64,000 nt of DNA. It comes from Afipia sp. Its GTDB lineage: Bacteria; Pseudomonadota; Alphaproteobacteria; Rhizobiales; Xanthobacteraceae. Within the stretch, counting starts at the first letter, position 1, and each line of letters starts with the position of its first letter. The position numbers were made by a program, and so were the translations under genes. Below the pieces are notes generated by a model, which saw only the letters and a list, made by a program, of their open reading frames with translations, had not been told where the DNA came from and did no database searches. The stretch spans positions 558,001-622,000 of the forward strand of contig JAFKEQ010000001.1 of NCBI GenBank assembly GCA_017308575.1, given 5' to 3'. Below, in pieces: positions 54,623 to 63,972 of the stretch.

Positions 54623-55594
54623 ATGAAGACTGTTGCGATCATCACAAGTGGTGGCGATGCGCCGGGGATGAATGCCGCAATCCGCGCGATCACACGCAGC
54701 GCGCTGGCGCAGAACATATCCGTCTATGGCGTCCGTCAGGGCTGGCAGGGTCTGATCGATGGACAGTTCAGCCAGCTTCAGGCGCGCGATGTCGGCGGCA
54801 TCATCCAGATCGGCGGCACGTTTCTCGGCAGCGCGCGTTCAAAGGAATTCCGCGAGGAGAGTGGCCGCTCACGGGCGCTGCACAATCTGTCCCGGCACGG
54901 CGTTGACGGACTGGTGGTGATCGGCGGCAACGGATCCCAGACCGGCTCATACATGCTGAGCGAACTCGGCTTTCCGGTGGTCGGTGTGGCTTCCACCATC
55001 GACAACGATCTATGCGGCACCGACATCACCATCGGATGCGACACCGCAATCAATGTCACGATCGAGGCCATCGATCATCTGCGCACCACGGGGTCGTCGC
55101 ACCATCGTGCCTTTCTGGTCGAAACCATGGGCCGCAACTGCGGCTACCTTGCCATGATGGCGGGCCTCGCGGGCGGCGCCGAGGTGATCTCGACGCCGGA
55201 GGCCGAAGTCTCCGCAAGTGAAATCGCCGAGCGGCTGCGCGCGGCCTATGAGCGCGGCAAGACCCACGCCATCGTGGTGATCGCCGAAGGCGTCAAGGAC
55301 AACTCGGCGCAGATTCTCGCGCACTTCGAACGCGACAAGCGCATGGTCGGGTTCGAGCTTCGCGCCACGACCCTCGGCCATGTGGTGCGCGGCGCGCCGC
55401 CGACCGCGTTCGATCGCATTCTCGCCACGCGCCTCGGCGCAAATGCGCTCGACGCGCTGGTGCAGCGCGAGTTCGGCGTTCTGGTCGGTTACCAGAACGG
55501 CCAAATCACCCGCACGCCGCTCGCCGATATCGCGGGCCGCAGCAAGCCGATCAACACGTCGCTTCTGGATCTGGCGCGCGTGCTGGCGAAGTAA
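54623..55594 (+). CDS. 6-phosphofructokinase with Asn at position 103
   Basis: A 323-residue enzyme closely collinear with E. coli PfkA. It has TSGGDAPGMNAAIRA at the N-terminus, Arg72 in GSARSKEFRE, TIDNDLCGTD (catalytic Asp127, Asp129), SSHHRAFLVETMGRNCGY and RATTLGHVVRGAPPTAFDRI. The magnesium-binding loop reads IGGNGSQTG, placing Asn103 where PfkA has Asp103; Gly104 is kept, which is the ATP-type state. Whether the enzyme is slower, uses PPi or has another phosphoryl donor cannot be read from the sequence. It is a lone gene. Confidence 0.88.
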   Translation: MKTVAIITSGGDAPGMNAAIRAITRSALAQNISVYGVRQGWQGLIDGQFSQLQARDVGGIIQIGGTFLGSARSKEFREESGRSRALHNLSRHGVDGLVVIGGNGSQTGSYMLSELGFPVVGVASTIDNDLCGTDITIGCDTAINVTIEAIDHLRTTGSSHHRAFLVETMGRNCGYLAMMAGLAGGAEVISTPEAEVSASEIAERLRAAYERGKTHAIVVIAEGVKDNSAQILAHFERDKRMVGFELRATTLGHVVRGAPPTAFDRILATRLGANALDALVQREFGVLVGYQNGQITRTPLADIAGRSKPINTSLLDLARVLAK

Positions 55595-55818
55595 TTCCGC
55601 GCGTGCGGAACCTGCATCTATCCGCGGCGAAGCAGCGCCGTTAACCACATTATGCTTACCAGTTCCTTTCTGAATCGGAGGTAAGCGTGACTATTTTGTC
55701 ACGGCTGAGCTTAAAGCAGTGAGCGGCCTGTGTGATCCGGAACGGAAAGGTCCCCTGTCCATTTTTCATTAACCGGAGGGTCAATAGGGTCCGGTCAACT
55801 TCAACACGGGGAAAAATC

Positions 55819-56538
55819 ATGCGTATCCGTTCCGCTCTTCTCGCCATCGCGGCAGCCACCCTGGCTTCGACGTCGTCTTTCGCCGCCGACCTGCCTGCCC
55901 GCACCTACACCAAGGCTCCGGTCTATGCGCCGGCACCGATCTATAACTGGACCGGCTTTTACGCCGGTGTGCACATCGGCGCAGCTTTCGGCGGCGATGA
56001 CAGCTACGCCACCAACAACCTGGGCCTTACCAGCAACAGCCGTGACGCTTCGTTCCTCGGCGGTGGCCAGGTCGGCGCTGACTACCAGTTCGCTCCGAAC
56101 TGGCTGGTTGGTATCGAAGGCCAGATCAGCGGCATGTCGAACGGTGACCGTACCTTCACCGACGGCACCCTCGTCGCTCGTGACCGTTCCGACTGGCTCG
56201 CTTCGGTCACCGGCCGCCTCGGCTACACCTGGGGTCCGGGCCTGATCTACGCCAAGGGCGGTGTCGCGTTCCGTGACGACAACGGCCTCGCTGCAAACTT
56301 CCCGGGCGTGACCGATCGCAAGTCGACCGGCTACACCGTCGGCGGCGGCCTGGAATACATGTTCGCTCCGGCCTGGTCGGCGAAGGTTGAGTACCAGTAC
56401 TACAACTTCGGCACCACGAACGCTGTCTTTGCTGATGGCGGACCGACTGCCCTCAGCTACAAGGACGACCTGCACACTGTGAAGGTCGGCTTGAACTACC
56501 ACTTCAACTGGGGTGGCCCGATGATGGCCAAGTACTGA
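55819..56538 (+). CDS. Omp25/Omp31-like outer-membrane beta-barrel protein
   Basis: A 239-residue barrel with a signal peptide (SALLAIAAATLASTSSFAAD) and the typical mature start LPARTYTKAPVYAPAPIYNW followed by TGFYAGVHIGAAFGG. Aromatic-rich strands alternate with loops, and the last residues (YHFNWGGPMMAKY) end near an aromatic. It resembles the abundant surface porins of rhizobia and brucellae. The ATG at 55819 follows GGGGAAAAATC. It ends with a strong terminator. Confidence 0.9.
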   Translation: MRIRSALLAIAAATLASTSSFAADLPARTYTKAPVYAPAPIYNWTGFYAGVHIGAAFGGDDSYATNNLGLTSNSRDASFLGGGQVGADYQFAPNWLVGIEGQISGMSNGDRTFTDGTLVARDRSDWLASVTGRLGYTWGPGLIYAKGGVAFRDDNGLAANFPGVTDRKSTGYTVGGGLEYMFAPAWSAKVEYQYYNFGTTNAVFADGGPTALSYKDDLHTVKVGLNYHFNWGGPMMAKY

Positions 56539-56585
56539 GGCCAGCCAAGTCATAAAACCTGCAAGAACTCTCTTCGACAAACTCA

Positions 56586-56610
56586 GGCCCCGGGTAACCG
56601 GGGCCTTTTT
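56586..56610 (+). terminator. Rho-independent terminator after the outer-membrane protein
   Basis: Perfect stem GGCCCCGG / CCGGGGCC around GTAA, then TTTTT. A textbook intrinsic terminator 48 bases after the stop. Confidence 0.9.
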
Positions 56611-56647
56611 GTTTGGATTATTCGAAACGTTGGAGTGTGTTCGTTCG

Positions 56648-57532
56648 TTATGCGGAAGGGTGCGCCGATTTGAAGGTGACCGGAATCCGCAAGTAGTGGA
56701 CCCCGTTGTCCTCCGCGGGCGGGAAGGCGCCTGCGCGGATGTTGACCTGAATCGACGGAAGCAGGAGCGTCGGCGCGGAGAGCGTCGCATCGCGTTTGAT
56801 GCGGGCGGTAACGAATTCCTCTTCGGTCTTGCCCGCGCCGACATGCACATTCCGCTCGCGCTGCTCCCCGACCGTGGTCTCCCAGGCATAGGTGTCGCGG
56901 CCCGGCGCCTTGTAGTCATGGCACATGAACAGGCGCGTCTCGGGCGGCAGCGACAGCAGCTTCCAGATCGAGTGGTAGAGCTGGCGCGCATCGCCGCCGG
57001 GGAAATCCGCCCGTGCGGTGCCGTAGTCCGGCATGAACATCGTATCGCCGACGAAAACGGCATCGGCGATCTTGTAGCTGAGGTCGGCGGGCGTGTGGCC
57101 GGGCGTGTAGATGCATTCGACGGACAGGTTTCCGATTTTGAAGACCTCGCCGTCCTTGAACAGATAATCGAAGTCGCGGCCATCCGGCTTCATGTCGGTG
57201 ATGTTGAAGATCGGACGGAAAATCCGCTGCACGTCCTTGATGTGTTCGCCGATTCCGATTTTCGCGCCGGTCTTCGCCTTGATATAGGGCGCGCCCGACA
57301 GATGGTCGGCATGCGCATGGGTTTCCAGCGCCCAGACGATGGTGACGCCGCGCTCGGTTGCAGCCTGCAGGATCGCTTCGACGGAGCGTGTATCCACCTC
57401 GCCGGATTTGGGATCGTAGTCGAGCACCGGATCGATGACGGCGCTTTGCAGCGTCTCCGGGTCCGTCACCAGATAGCTGATGGTGTTGGTCGGCTCGTCG
57501 AAAAAGGCCTGGATGATGGGTTTGCCGGTCAT
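56648..57532 (-). CDS. blh: Persulfide dioxygenase-like metallo-hydrolase (Blh)
   Basis: A 294-residue metallo-beta-lactamase-fold protein of the ETHE1/Blh type. Metal ligands are in ETHAHADHLSGA (THxHxDH), GHTPADLSYKI, and the iron-binding FVGDTMFMPDYGTARADF. It should oxidise persulfide in sulfide detoxification. A start at 57532 (MTGKPIIQAFF) is preferred because GAGGA lies seven bases upstream; an in-frame ATG at 57556 is the alternative. It is divergent from bigR across a palindromic AT-rich operator. Confidence 0.9.
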   Translation of the reverse strand: MTGKPIIQAFFDEPTNTISYLVTDPETLQSAVIDPVLDYDPKSGEVDTRSVEAILQAATERGVTIVWALETHAHADHLSGAPYIKAKTGAKIGIGEHIKDVQRIFRPIFNITDMKPDGRDFDYLFKDGEVFKIGNLSVECIYTPGHTPADLSYKIADAVFVGDTMFMPDYGTARADFPGGDARQLYHSIWKLLSLPPETRLFMCHDYKAPGRDTYAWETTVGEQRERNVHVGAGKTEEEFVTARIKRDATLSAPTLLLPSIQVNIRAGAFPPAEDNGVHYLRIPVTFKSAHPSA

Positions 57533-57580
57533 GACTGTCCTCGTTTCAAACGACATTCCGCATTGGATGTTGACTTATTA

Positions 57581-57611
57581 TATTAGTGAATGCTATATAA
57601 GCAATATCTAA
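57581..57611. promoter_or_regulatory. Palindromic AT-rich operator between blh and bigR
   Basis: An imperfect dyad beginning ATTAG, containing TGCT-ATATA-AGCA, and ending CTAAT (57581-57611). It lies between the divergent blh and bigR genes, where the sulfide-sensing repressor BigR is expected to bind. Confidence 0.6.
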
Positions 57612-57626
57612 TGTAAAGGATATCGG

Positions 57627-57962
57627 ATGGGCATGCGACCGTCGGATCTGACCGCATTTGAATCGCAGGCGACGGAGGTGGCGGGCGTCTTGCGTGCGCT
57701 CGCCAACGAGCGCCGGCTGATGATCCTGTGCAAGCTCGTCGAATGGGGTGAGGCGAATGTGAGCGCTTTGGCGGAGGCCGTCGGGCTGACGCAGTCGGCG
57801 CTGTCCCAGCATCTGGCGCGCATGCGGGACGAGAACATCGTGAGCTTTCGCCGCGAGTCCCAGGTGATCTGGTATCGCATCGCCGATCCACGCATCGAGC
57901 AGATGCTGGCCACCCTTCATAAGCTGTATTGCGACCCGCCGAAAAAGCCGGCGCGCCGCTGA
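57627..57962 (+). CDS. bigR: BigR-like ArsR-family sulfide-responsive repressor
   Basis: A 111-residue winged-helix repressor. The recognition helix is in VGLTQSALSQHLARMRDENI, and cysteines occur at CKLVEW and in the C-terminal region (YCDPP), matching the two-cysteine redox switch of BigR/SqrR. It represses the sulfide-detoxification genes on both sides until persulfide forms a disulfide or polysulfide bridge. ATG 57627 has an AAAGGA site. It overlaps no gene; the rhodanese gene starts 17 bases after it. Confidence 0.88.
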   Translation: MGMRPSDLTAFESQATEVAGVLRALANERRLMILCKLVEWGEANVSALAEAVGLTQSALSQHLARMRDENIVSFRRESQVIWYRIADPRIEQMLATLHKLYCDPPKKPARR

Positions 57963-57978
57963 ATTCGAGGAGAAGGCA

Positions 57979-58515
57979 ATGTCCCTGAAAACCGTAAGTC
58001 CCGAACAGACCCGTCAACTGCTGAACGATGGCGGCGTCCTTGTCGACATTCGAGAGGCCGACGAGCATGCGCGTGAGCGGATCGCATCCGCGCGGCACCT
58101 GCCTCTGTCCCGTCTGGACAACGCGGACGCCGACTTTCCCAAAGGCAAGCCCGTGATCTTTCACTGCCGCTCCGGCGCGCGGACGCTTGCCAATGCGTCG
58201 CGCCTCGAAGCCGCCGCGGGAGAAGGCTGCGAAGCTTTTATCGTGGAAGGCGGGCTCGATGCGTGGCGCAAGGCCGGACTTCCGGTGATTGCCGACCGCA
58301 GTCAGCCGATCGAGATCCAGCGTCAGGTGCAGATTGTCGCCGGTGGTCTCGGTCTCGCGGGCGTGCTGCTCGGCTTCTTCGTCTCGCAGTGGTTCTTCAT
58401 CGTACCGGGCTTCATCGGCGCGGGTCTGCTGTTCGCCGGTCTGTCCGGCTTCTGTGGCATGGCGCGGCTGTTGATGTTAGCACCGTGGAATCGCCGGCAG
58501 GTCCGGTCGGCCTGA
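57979..58515 (+). CDS. Rhodanese domain fused to a DUF2892-like membrane hairpin
   Basis: A 178-residue two-part protein. Residues 1-105 are a rhodanese domain with the active-site loop FHCRSGARTLANASR (cysteine in HCRSG), preceded by DIREADEHARERI. The rest contains two hydrophobic helices (GLGLAGVLLGFFVSQWFF, then GLLFAGLSGFCGMARLL) of the DUF2892 type. It would move sulfane sulfur at the membrane in the bigR module. Confidence 0.9.
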   Translation: MSLKTVSPEQTRQLLNDGGVLVDIREADEHARERIASARHLPLSRLDNADADFPKGKPVIFHCRSGARTLANASRLEAAAGEGCEAFIVEGGLDAWRKAGLPVIADRSQPIEIQRQVQIVAGGLGLAGVLLGFFVSQWFFIVPGFIGAGLLFAGLSGFCGMARLLMLAPWNRRQVRSA

Positions 58516-58558
58516 GATTGAGTGGAAGAGCGCCGGAACGGCGGGCAGGGTAATCGGC

Positions 58559-59335
58559 ATGGTGGTGTCGCTGGCGCAAGGCATTCTCGGGACGGCATCC
58601 GGGATGCTTGTCGGATTTTCGCTGGGTGTGATCGGCGGCGGCGGCTCCATCCTCGCCGTGCCGTTGATGGTCTATCTGGTCGGCGTGCCGAGCGCTCATG
58701 TGGCGATCGGCACGAGTTCGCTCGCGGTGGCGGCGAGCGCGGCCTTCGGCCTCAGCATCCACGCGCGCGCGGGCACGGTGAAGTGGGGATGCGCGCTGGT
58801 GCTGGCAGGCGCCGGTGTGATCGGCGCGTTTCTCGGTTCGCTGGTCGGGAAGATGGTCGACGGTCAGCACCTGCTGACGATGTTCGCGCTCCTGATGCTG
58901 GTCGTTGCTGTGATGATGCGGCGGCGGCGGGACCATGCCGGCGATCATCTTGTACAGTTGAACAGGTCCAATGCTCCCGCGCTTGTCATGCTCGGGCTTG
59001 CGGTCGGCATGCTGTCCGGCTTCTTCGGCATCGGCGGCGGTTTTCTGATTGTGCCCGCGCTGGTGTTCGCGACCGACATGCCGCTGGTCTATGCGGTCAG
59101 TTCGTCGCTGGTCGCGGTGCTGGCCTTCGGCCTGACCACGGCGGCGAGCTACACATTTTCCGGTCTGGTGAACTGGCCGCTGACCGCGATCTTCATTCTC
59201 GGCGGCCTGATCGGCGGCTATGCCGGTGTCAGGTCCGCGCATCTCCTCGCCAACCGCAGAGCGCTGCTCAACGACGTATTCGTCGGCGTGGTTTCCTGCG
59301 TCGCTGTTTACATGCTGTTCCGGAGCTGGACCTGA
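58559..59335 (+). CDS. TauE/SafE-family sulfite exporter
   Basis: A 258-residue inner-membrane protein with eight helices in two repeats, including LVGFSLGVIGGGGSILAVPL and GFFGIGGGFLIVPALVFA. In bigR modules this family exports sulfite formed by persulfide oxidation. The start at 58559 is 43 bases after the rhodanese stop. It ends six bases from the convergent oxidoreductase. Confidence 0.88.
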   Translation: MVVSLAQGILGTASGMLVGFSLGVIGGGGSILAVPLMVYLVGVPSAHVAIGTSSLAVAASAAFGLSIHARAGTVKWGCALVLAGAGVIGAFLGSLVGKMVDGQHLLTMFALLMLVVAVMMRRRRDHAGDHLVQLNRSNAPALVMLGLAVGMLSGFFGIGGGFLIVPALVFATDMPLVYAVSSSLVAVLAFGLTTAASYTFSGLVNWPLTAIFILGGLIGGYAGVRSAHLLANRRALLNDVFVGVVSCVAVYMLFRSWT

Positions 59336-59341
59336 TGCGGA

Positions 59342-61447
59342 TCAGGCTGCGGGTCTGATCCACACCCGGTTGTCATGCACCGCTGCGCCGCCATAGGGCG
59401 CGATGGGATCGGCGCCTGTCAGGGTGTTGATGCCGCGGCCGTCTTCATGGGCACTGTTCGGCCAGATCGATTCCGCGATCAGCACACCGCGCCGAACGCC
59501 ATCAAATAGTTTCGCATGAAGATGGACCCGGCCGCGCGTGTTGCCCAGTACGACGCGCGCGCCTTCGCTGATGGACAGCGCCGCCGCGTCGTCGGGATGG
59601 ATCATCACGCTCGGGCGCTGTTCGCGGCCGATCGAGGTCGGCGTTTCGTTGAAAGAGGTGTTGAGGAAGTTGCGCGCGGGCGATGTCGCCAGACGGAACG
59701 GATGCTGCTGGTCGGCTTCCTCAATGACGGTCCAGTGATCGGGAAGCTGCGGCAGGCCCTTGACCGGTCCTGACAGTCCCGGGCTGCGGAATGGCACCCG
59801 CGGCCAGTCCGGCTTGAAGCGGAATTTGCCGTCCGGCCACGCGAACCCCTTGGTGTAATGCGCCCTCTCGAAATCCGGCTGACAGTCTATCCAGCGCTCA
59901 CGCTCCAGATTGTCCACCGTGCCCCAGCCCGAGGCCTGCAGCGTCTCGTCGATGAGTTCGCGCGGCGTCATGTCGAAGCCGCGATGCTGCACGCCGAGCC
60001 GCCTAGCGAGGCCGACGATCACGTCATGATTGGAGCGGCATTCGCCGGGCGGATCGATCAGCTTCGGACCGGCAAGAATGTATTGATGGCCGCCGCCCTG
60101 ATAGACGTCGTCATGTTCCATGAACATGGTCGCGGGCAGCACGAGGTCGGCGACCTGCGCGGTCTCGGTCATAAACTGTTCGTGCACGCAGACGAACAGA
60201 TCCTCGCGCGCGAAGCCCTGCTTCACGCGGGTCTGGTCCGGCGCAACCGTGACCGGATTGGTGTTCTGGATCAGCATCGCCGTCACCGGCGGCCCGTCGA
60301 ACAGCGCGTCCGCGTCGCCGCAGAGAATGCCGCCGATGCGCGACTGGTCCAGCATGCGGATCGTGGGATCGAGCATGTCGAGTCCTTCGATCAGCGTCTT
60401 GTTCCAGTGATAGATGTCGCCGTTGTTGTGGAATGCTCCGCCGCCTTCATGCCGCCACGCGCCGGTGACCGCCGCGATGCAACTCGCGGCGTGCATGTTG
60501 GCCGCGCCATTGCGCGAGCGCGAGAAGCCGTAGCCGAGCCGGAAATAAGTGCGAGGTGTGTTGCCGACCAATGCGGCGAACTGCTCAATGGTCTCTACCG
60601 GACAGCCGGTGATGGCAGACGCCCATTGCGGATCGCGGCTGCGCAGGTGTTGTTCGAGTTCGAGCGGCGCGTCGGTATAGTGCGTAAGGAAATCGCGGTC
60701 GACCTTGCCGTCGCGGAACAGGCAATGCATCACCGCGCAGGCGAATGCGCCGTCGGTGCCCGGCCGCAGCAGCACTGCGAGATCGGCCTGCTCCATGGTG
60801 CCGTTCATGTAGACGTCCACGGCGACGATCTTGGCGCCGCGTTCCTTGCGGGCGCGCGCGGCGTGGGTCATCACGTTGACCTGCGTGTTCACCGCATTGG
60901 TGCCCCAGATCACGACGCAATCGGACTTCGCCATCTCGCGCGGATCGGGCCCGGCCAGGCGACCCGTGCCGGCGACAAAGCCGGTCCATGCCGGATTGAC
61001 GCAGATGGTAGAATGAAAGCCGGAATACTTCTTCGCATGACGCAGGCGATGGATGCCGTCGCGCATCACAAGGCCCATGGTGCCGGCATATTGATACGGC
61101 CATACGGACTCGGAGCCGTGGCGCGCTTCCGCCTGCAGGAATTTCTCCGCCACCAGATCGAGCGCATCGTCCCACGAAATCGGTGCGAAGGTTCCGGAGC
61201 CTTTCGCGCCGGTGCGGATCAGGGGCTGCATCAGCCGGTCGGGATGATGGATGCGTTCCGCGTAGCGCGCGACCTTGGCGCAGATCACGCCGGACGTATA
61301 GGCGTTGTCGCGCGCGCCGCGCACACGGCCGATGGTGCGCTCGTCCAGCACCTCGACTTCCAGTGCGCAGGTGGACGGGCAGTCGTGTGGACAGGCCGAT
61401 GCGGCAATCCGCTTGGGCAGGGGCTTGGTGCGGAGCATTTCATTCAT
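59342..61447 (-). CDS. Molybdopterin oxidoreductase family protein
   Basis: A 701-residue DMSO-reductase-type enzyme. The N-terminus carries a [4Fe-4S] motif (ACPHDCPSTCALEVEVLD, then GVICAKVARY), then PLIRTGAKGSGTFAPISWDD, and the molybdopterin-binding domain (VVIWGTNAVNTQVNVMTHA; NPVTVAPDQTRVKQGF). The C-terminal domain contains GARVVLGNTRGRVHLHAKLF. No Tat signal is present, so it should be cytoplasmic. The substrate is unknown. ATG 61447 (MNEMLRTKPLP) with AGGGTG upstream is preferred over 61534. It is divergent from the CoxL-like gene. Confidence 0.9.
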   Translation of the reverse strand: MNEMLRTKPLPKRIAASACPHDCPSTCALEVEVLDERTIGRVRGARDNAYTSGVICAKVARYAERIHHPDRLMQPLIRTGAKGSGTFAPISWDDALDLVAEKFLQAEARHGSESVWPYQYAGTMGLVMRDGIHRLRHAKKYSGFHSTICVNPAWTGFVAGTGRLAGPDPREMAKSDCVVIWGTNAVNTQVNVMTHAARARKERGAKIVAVDVYMNGTMEQADLAVLLRPGTDGAFACAVMHCLFRDGKVDRDFLTHYTDAPLELEQHLRSRDPQWASAITGCPVETIEQFAALVGNTPRTYFRLGYGFSRSRNGAANMHAASCIAAVTGAWRHEGGGAFHNNGDIYHWNKTLIEGLDMLDPTIRMLDQSRIGGILCGDADALFDGPPVTAMLIQNTNPVTVAPDQTRVKQGFAREDLFVCVHEQFMTETAQVADLVLPATMFMEHDDVYQGGGHQYILAGPKLIDPPGECRSNHDVIVGLARRLGVQHRGFDMTPRELIDETLQASGWGTVDNLERERWIDCQPDFERAHYTKGFAWPDGKFRFKPDWPRVPFRSPGLSGPVKGLPQLPDHWTVIEEADQQHPFRLATSPARNFLNTSFNETPTSIGREQRPSVMIHPDDAAALSISEGARVVLGNTRGRVHLHAKLFDGVRRGVLIAESIWPNSAHEDGRGINTLTGADPIAPYGGAAVHDNRVWIRPAA

Positions 61448-61638
61448 CACCCTGACCTTAGTCACTGATGGCGGACATGCAAGGCCGCGGGGCGACTGCG
61501 GGGAGGTTGTGTCCAGCGCATAGCCGCAAATCACCGGCCGGACTCAACCCGCCGCTGCGGAATATGCTATGCGAAGCGGTATGAATGGCGAGCGCGCCTG
61601 CCCGGCGTTGCCCGAAAATCCGGTTTGAAGGACCATCG

Positions 61639-63972
61639 ATGAACATTCTGCCTGCCAATCTGCGCTTCGGCGCGGGTCAACCCGTCAAGCGTCTCGAAGA
61701 CCAGCGGCTTCTGACAGGAAAAGGACACTTCATCGACGACAAGGCCGGGGAGAATGCGCTGTGGCTTTACGTGCTGCGCTCCCCGCATGCTCACGCGAAG
61801 ATCGGGGCAATCGATGCCAGCGCCGCACTGGCCATGCCCGGCGTCACCGCGGTTTACACCGGCGCGGATCTCGTCGCCGACGACATCGGCACCATTCCGA
61901 CCCTGCCACTGTTCAAGCGGCCGGATGGTTCGCCCATGGCGGCCCCGCCGCGGCGGCTGCTGGCACATGATGTCGTGCGGTTTGCCGGTGAACCGGTCGC
62001 GGCGGTGCTGGCGTCATCGCGGGCCGATGCGCAGACCGCGGCGGAAGCGATCTCCGTCGATTATGAAATGTTGCCTGCGGTGGTGAATCCCGCCGACGCG
62101 CTGGCGCCGGGCGCGCCCGTGGTGTGGCCCGATGCGCCGGACAATATCGCGGCGGCTCAGAGCTACGGCGATGCGGCGGCGACGGAAGCCGCCTTCGCGT
62201 CGGCAACGCATGTCGTCTCCCTCGATCTTGTCAGCCAGCGCCTTGTGCCGTCCGCGCTGGAGCCGCGCAGCACGATGGCGGAGGTGGACAAGAAGACCGG
62301 CCGCCTCTCGCTTCATGTGCAGAGCCAGACGCCGACCGCGACGCGCGACATTCTCGCGGATGTGGTGCTCAAGCGGCCGAAGGACAGCGTGCATGTTCTG
62401 GTGGGCGATATGGGCGGTGGCTTCGGCCACAAGGTCAATCTCTATCCGGAAGACGGCATCGTGGCTTATGCCGCGACGAAACTGAAACGGACCGTGCGCT
62501 GGCGCGGCGATCGCATCGACGATTTTGTCGGCGGTCATCATGGCCGCGACCTCACCTCCACCGGCGAATTCGCGCTGGACGAGAAGGGCCGCGTGCTGGC
62601 GTTTCGCGTGCGCTCACTGGGCGGCCTCGGGGCCTATCTCACCGGCGCGGGCGTCATCATTCCGCTGGTGCTCGGGCCGTTCGTCGCCACCGGCGTCTAC
62701 GATCTTCCGCTGATTCACTTCGACATCAAGGCGGTGCTGACCCACACCGCACCGGTCGGTCCTTATCGCGGCGCGGGGCGGCCGGAAGCCGTTTTCATCG
62801 TGGAGCGGCTGATGGATGCCGCCGCCCGCCAGATCGGCATGGACCCGCGCCAGATCCGCAAGGTCAATTACGTCAAGCCTGCGCAGATTCCCTACACCAA
62901 TGCGGTGGGGCAGGTGTACGACAGCGGCGCGTTCGCGCACATGCTGGAACGTGCTTCGGTGCTTGCAGACTGGGACGGCTTCGCCGCGCGCAAGAAGGCC
63001 GCGAAGAAGAAGGGCCTGCTCTATGGACGCGGTCTCACCAGCTACATCGAATGGACCGGCGGACGCGTGCACACCGAGAAGGTGACGCTGCATGCGACGG
63101 CGGAAGGCCGCGTGATCTTGCAATCGGGCACGCAGGCGATGGGACAGGGCCTCCAGACCAGTTATTCGCAGATGGTGGCCGGCGCGCTCGGCATTCCGAT
63201 CGAGCGGATCGACGTGATTCAGGGCGACACCGACAAGGCCACCGGCGGCGGCAGCGTCGGTTCGCGTTCGCTGTTCGTTGGCGGCACTGCGGCGGTGGTG
63301 TCGGCGGGCGATCTGATTCAGAAGGCGCGCGAGAAAGCTTCGCACGCGCTGGAAGCGTCGATCGATGACATCGAATATGGCGACGGCTTCCTCACTGTGG
63401 TCGGCACGGATCGCCGCATCGGCCTGTTCGATCTGGCGAAGGACGAAACCGGCGGCCGCCTCACCGTCGACAGTCAAGGCGATGTCGACGGTCCGACATG
63501 GCCGAATGGCACGCATATCTGCGAGGTCGAGATCGATCCGGAGACCGGCATCACGCGCGTGGCGCGCTACACCACGGTGGACGATGTCGGCATCGCCATC
63601 AATCCGATGCTGGTGAGCGGGCAGGTGCATGGCGGCGTGGCGCAGGGCATCGGTCAGGCGCTGTATGAAGGCGTGGTCTATGATGCGTCGGGCCAGCTTT
63701 TGACGGCGAGCTATCAGGATTATTGCATTCCCCGCGCCAGCGACATGCCGGACACTGTCAATGTCACGCTCGATGATTCCGCGCCGTGCGTCACCAATCC
63801 GCTCGGCGCGAAGGGCTGCGGCGAATCCGGCGCCATCGGCGGGCCACCCTGCATCGTCAACGGCGTGATCGATGCGCTCAGTGAATTCGGTATCACGTCG
63901 CTGCAGACGCCGCTGACACCGCAGAAGATCTGGGACGCCATTCAGCAGGCGAAGGCTGCGAGGGCAGCTTAA
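61639..63972 (+). CDS. Second CoxL-like molybdopterin large subunit
   Basis: A 777-residue xanthine-dehydrogenase-family large subunit. The active-site loop reads PVGPYRGAGRPEAVFIVERL, again without the Cys of form I CO dehydrogenase. Further blocks are MGGGFGHKVNLYPEDGI and GCGESGAIGGPPCIVNG at the C-terminus. The ATG at 61639 has GAAGGACC upstream. No small or FAD subunit gene is seen upstream, and the window ends 28 bases after its stop, so partners may lie to the right or be shared with coxS and coxM. Confidence 0.9.
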   Translation: MNILPANLRFGAGQPVKRLEDQRLLTGKGHFIDDKAGENALWLYVLRSPHAHAKIGAIDASAALAMPGVTAVYTGADLVADDIGTIPTLPLFKRPDGSPMAAPPRRLLAHDVVRFAGEPVAAVLASSRADAQTAAEAISVDYEMLPAVVNPADALAPGAPVVWPDAPDNIAAAQSYGDAAATEAAFASATHVVSLDLVSQRLVPSALEPRSTMAEVDKKTGRLSLHVQSQTPTATRDILADVVLKRPKDSVHVLVGDMGGGFGHKVNLYPEDGIVAYAATKLKRTVRWRGDRIDDFVGGHHGRDLTSTGEFALDEKGRVLAFRVRSLGGLGAYLTGAGVIIPLVLGPFVATGVYDLPLIHFDIKAVLTHTAPVGPYRGAGRPEAVFIVERLMDAAARQIGMDPRQIRKVNYVKPAQIPYTNAVGQVYDSGAFAHMLERASVLADWDGFAARKKAAKKKGLLYGRGLTSYIEWTGGRVHTEKVTLHATAEGRVILQSGTQAMGQGLQTSYSQMVAGALGIPIERIDVIQGDTDKATGGGSVGSRSLFVGGTAAVVSAGDLIQKAREKASHALEASIDDIEYGDGFLTVVGTDRRIGLFDLAKDETGGRLTVDSQGDVDGPTWPNGTHICEVEIDPETGITRVARYTTVDDVGIAINPMLVSGQVHGGVAQGIGQALYEGVVYDASGQLLTASYQDYCIPRASDMPDTVNVTLDDSAPCVTNPLGAKGCGESGAIGGPPCIVNGVIDALSEFGITSLQTPLTPQKIWDAIQQAKAARAA

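Noticed and set aside
59858..61468. A 536-residue open frame on the plus strand opposite the molybdopterin oxidoreductase
   Set aside because: The composition is that of a shadow; the minus-strand protein has cluster and cofactor motifs.
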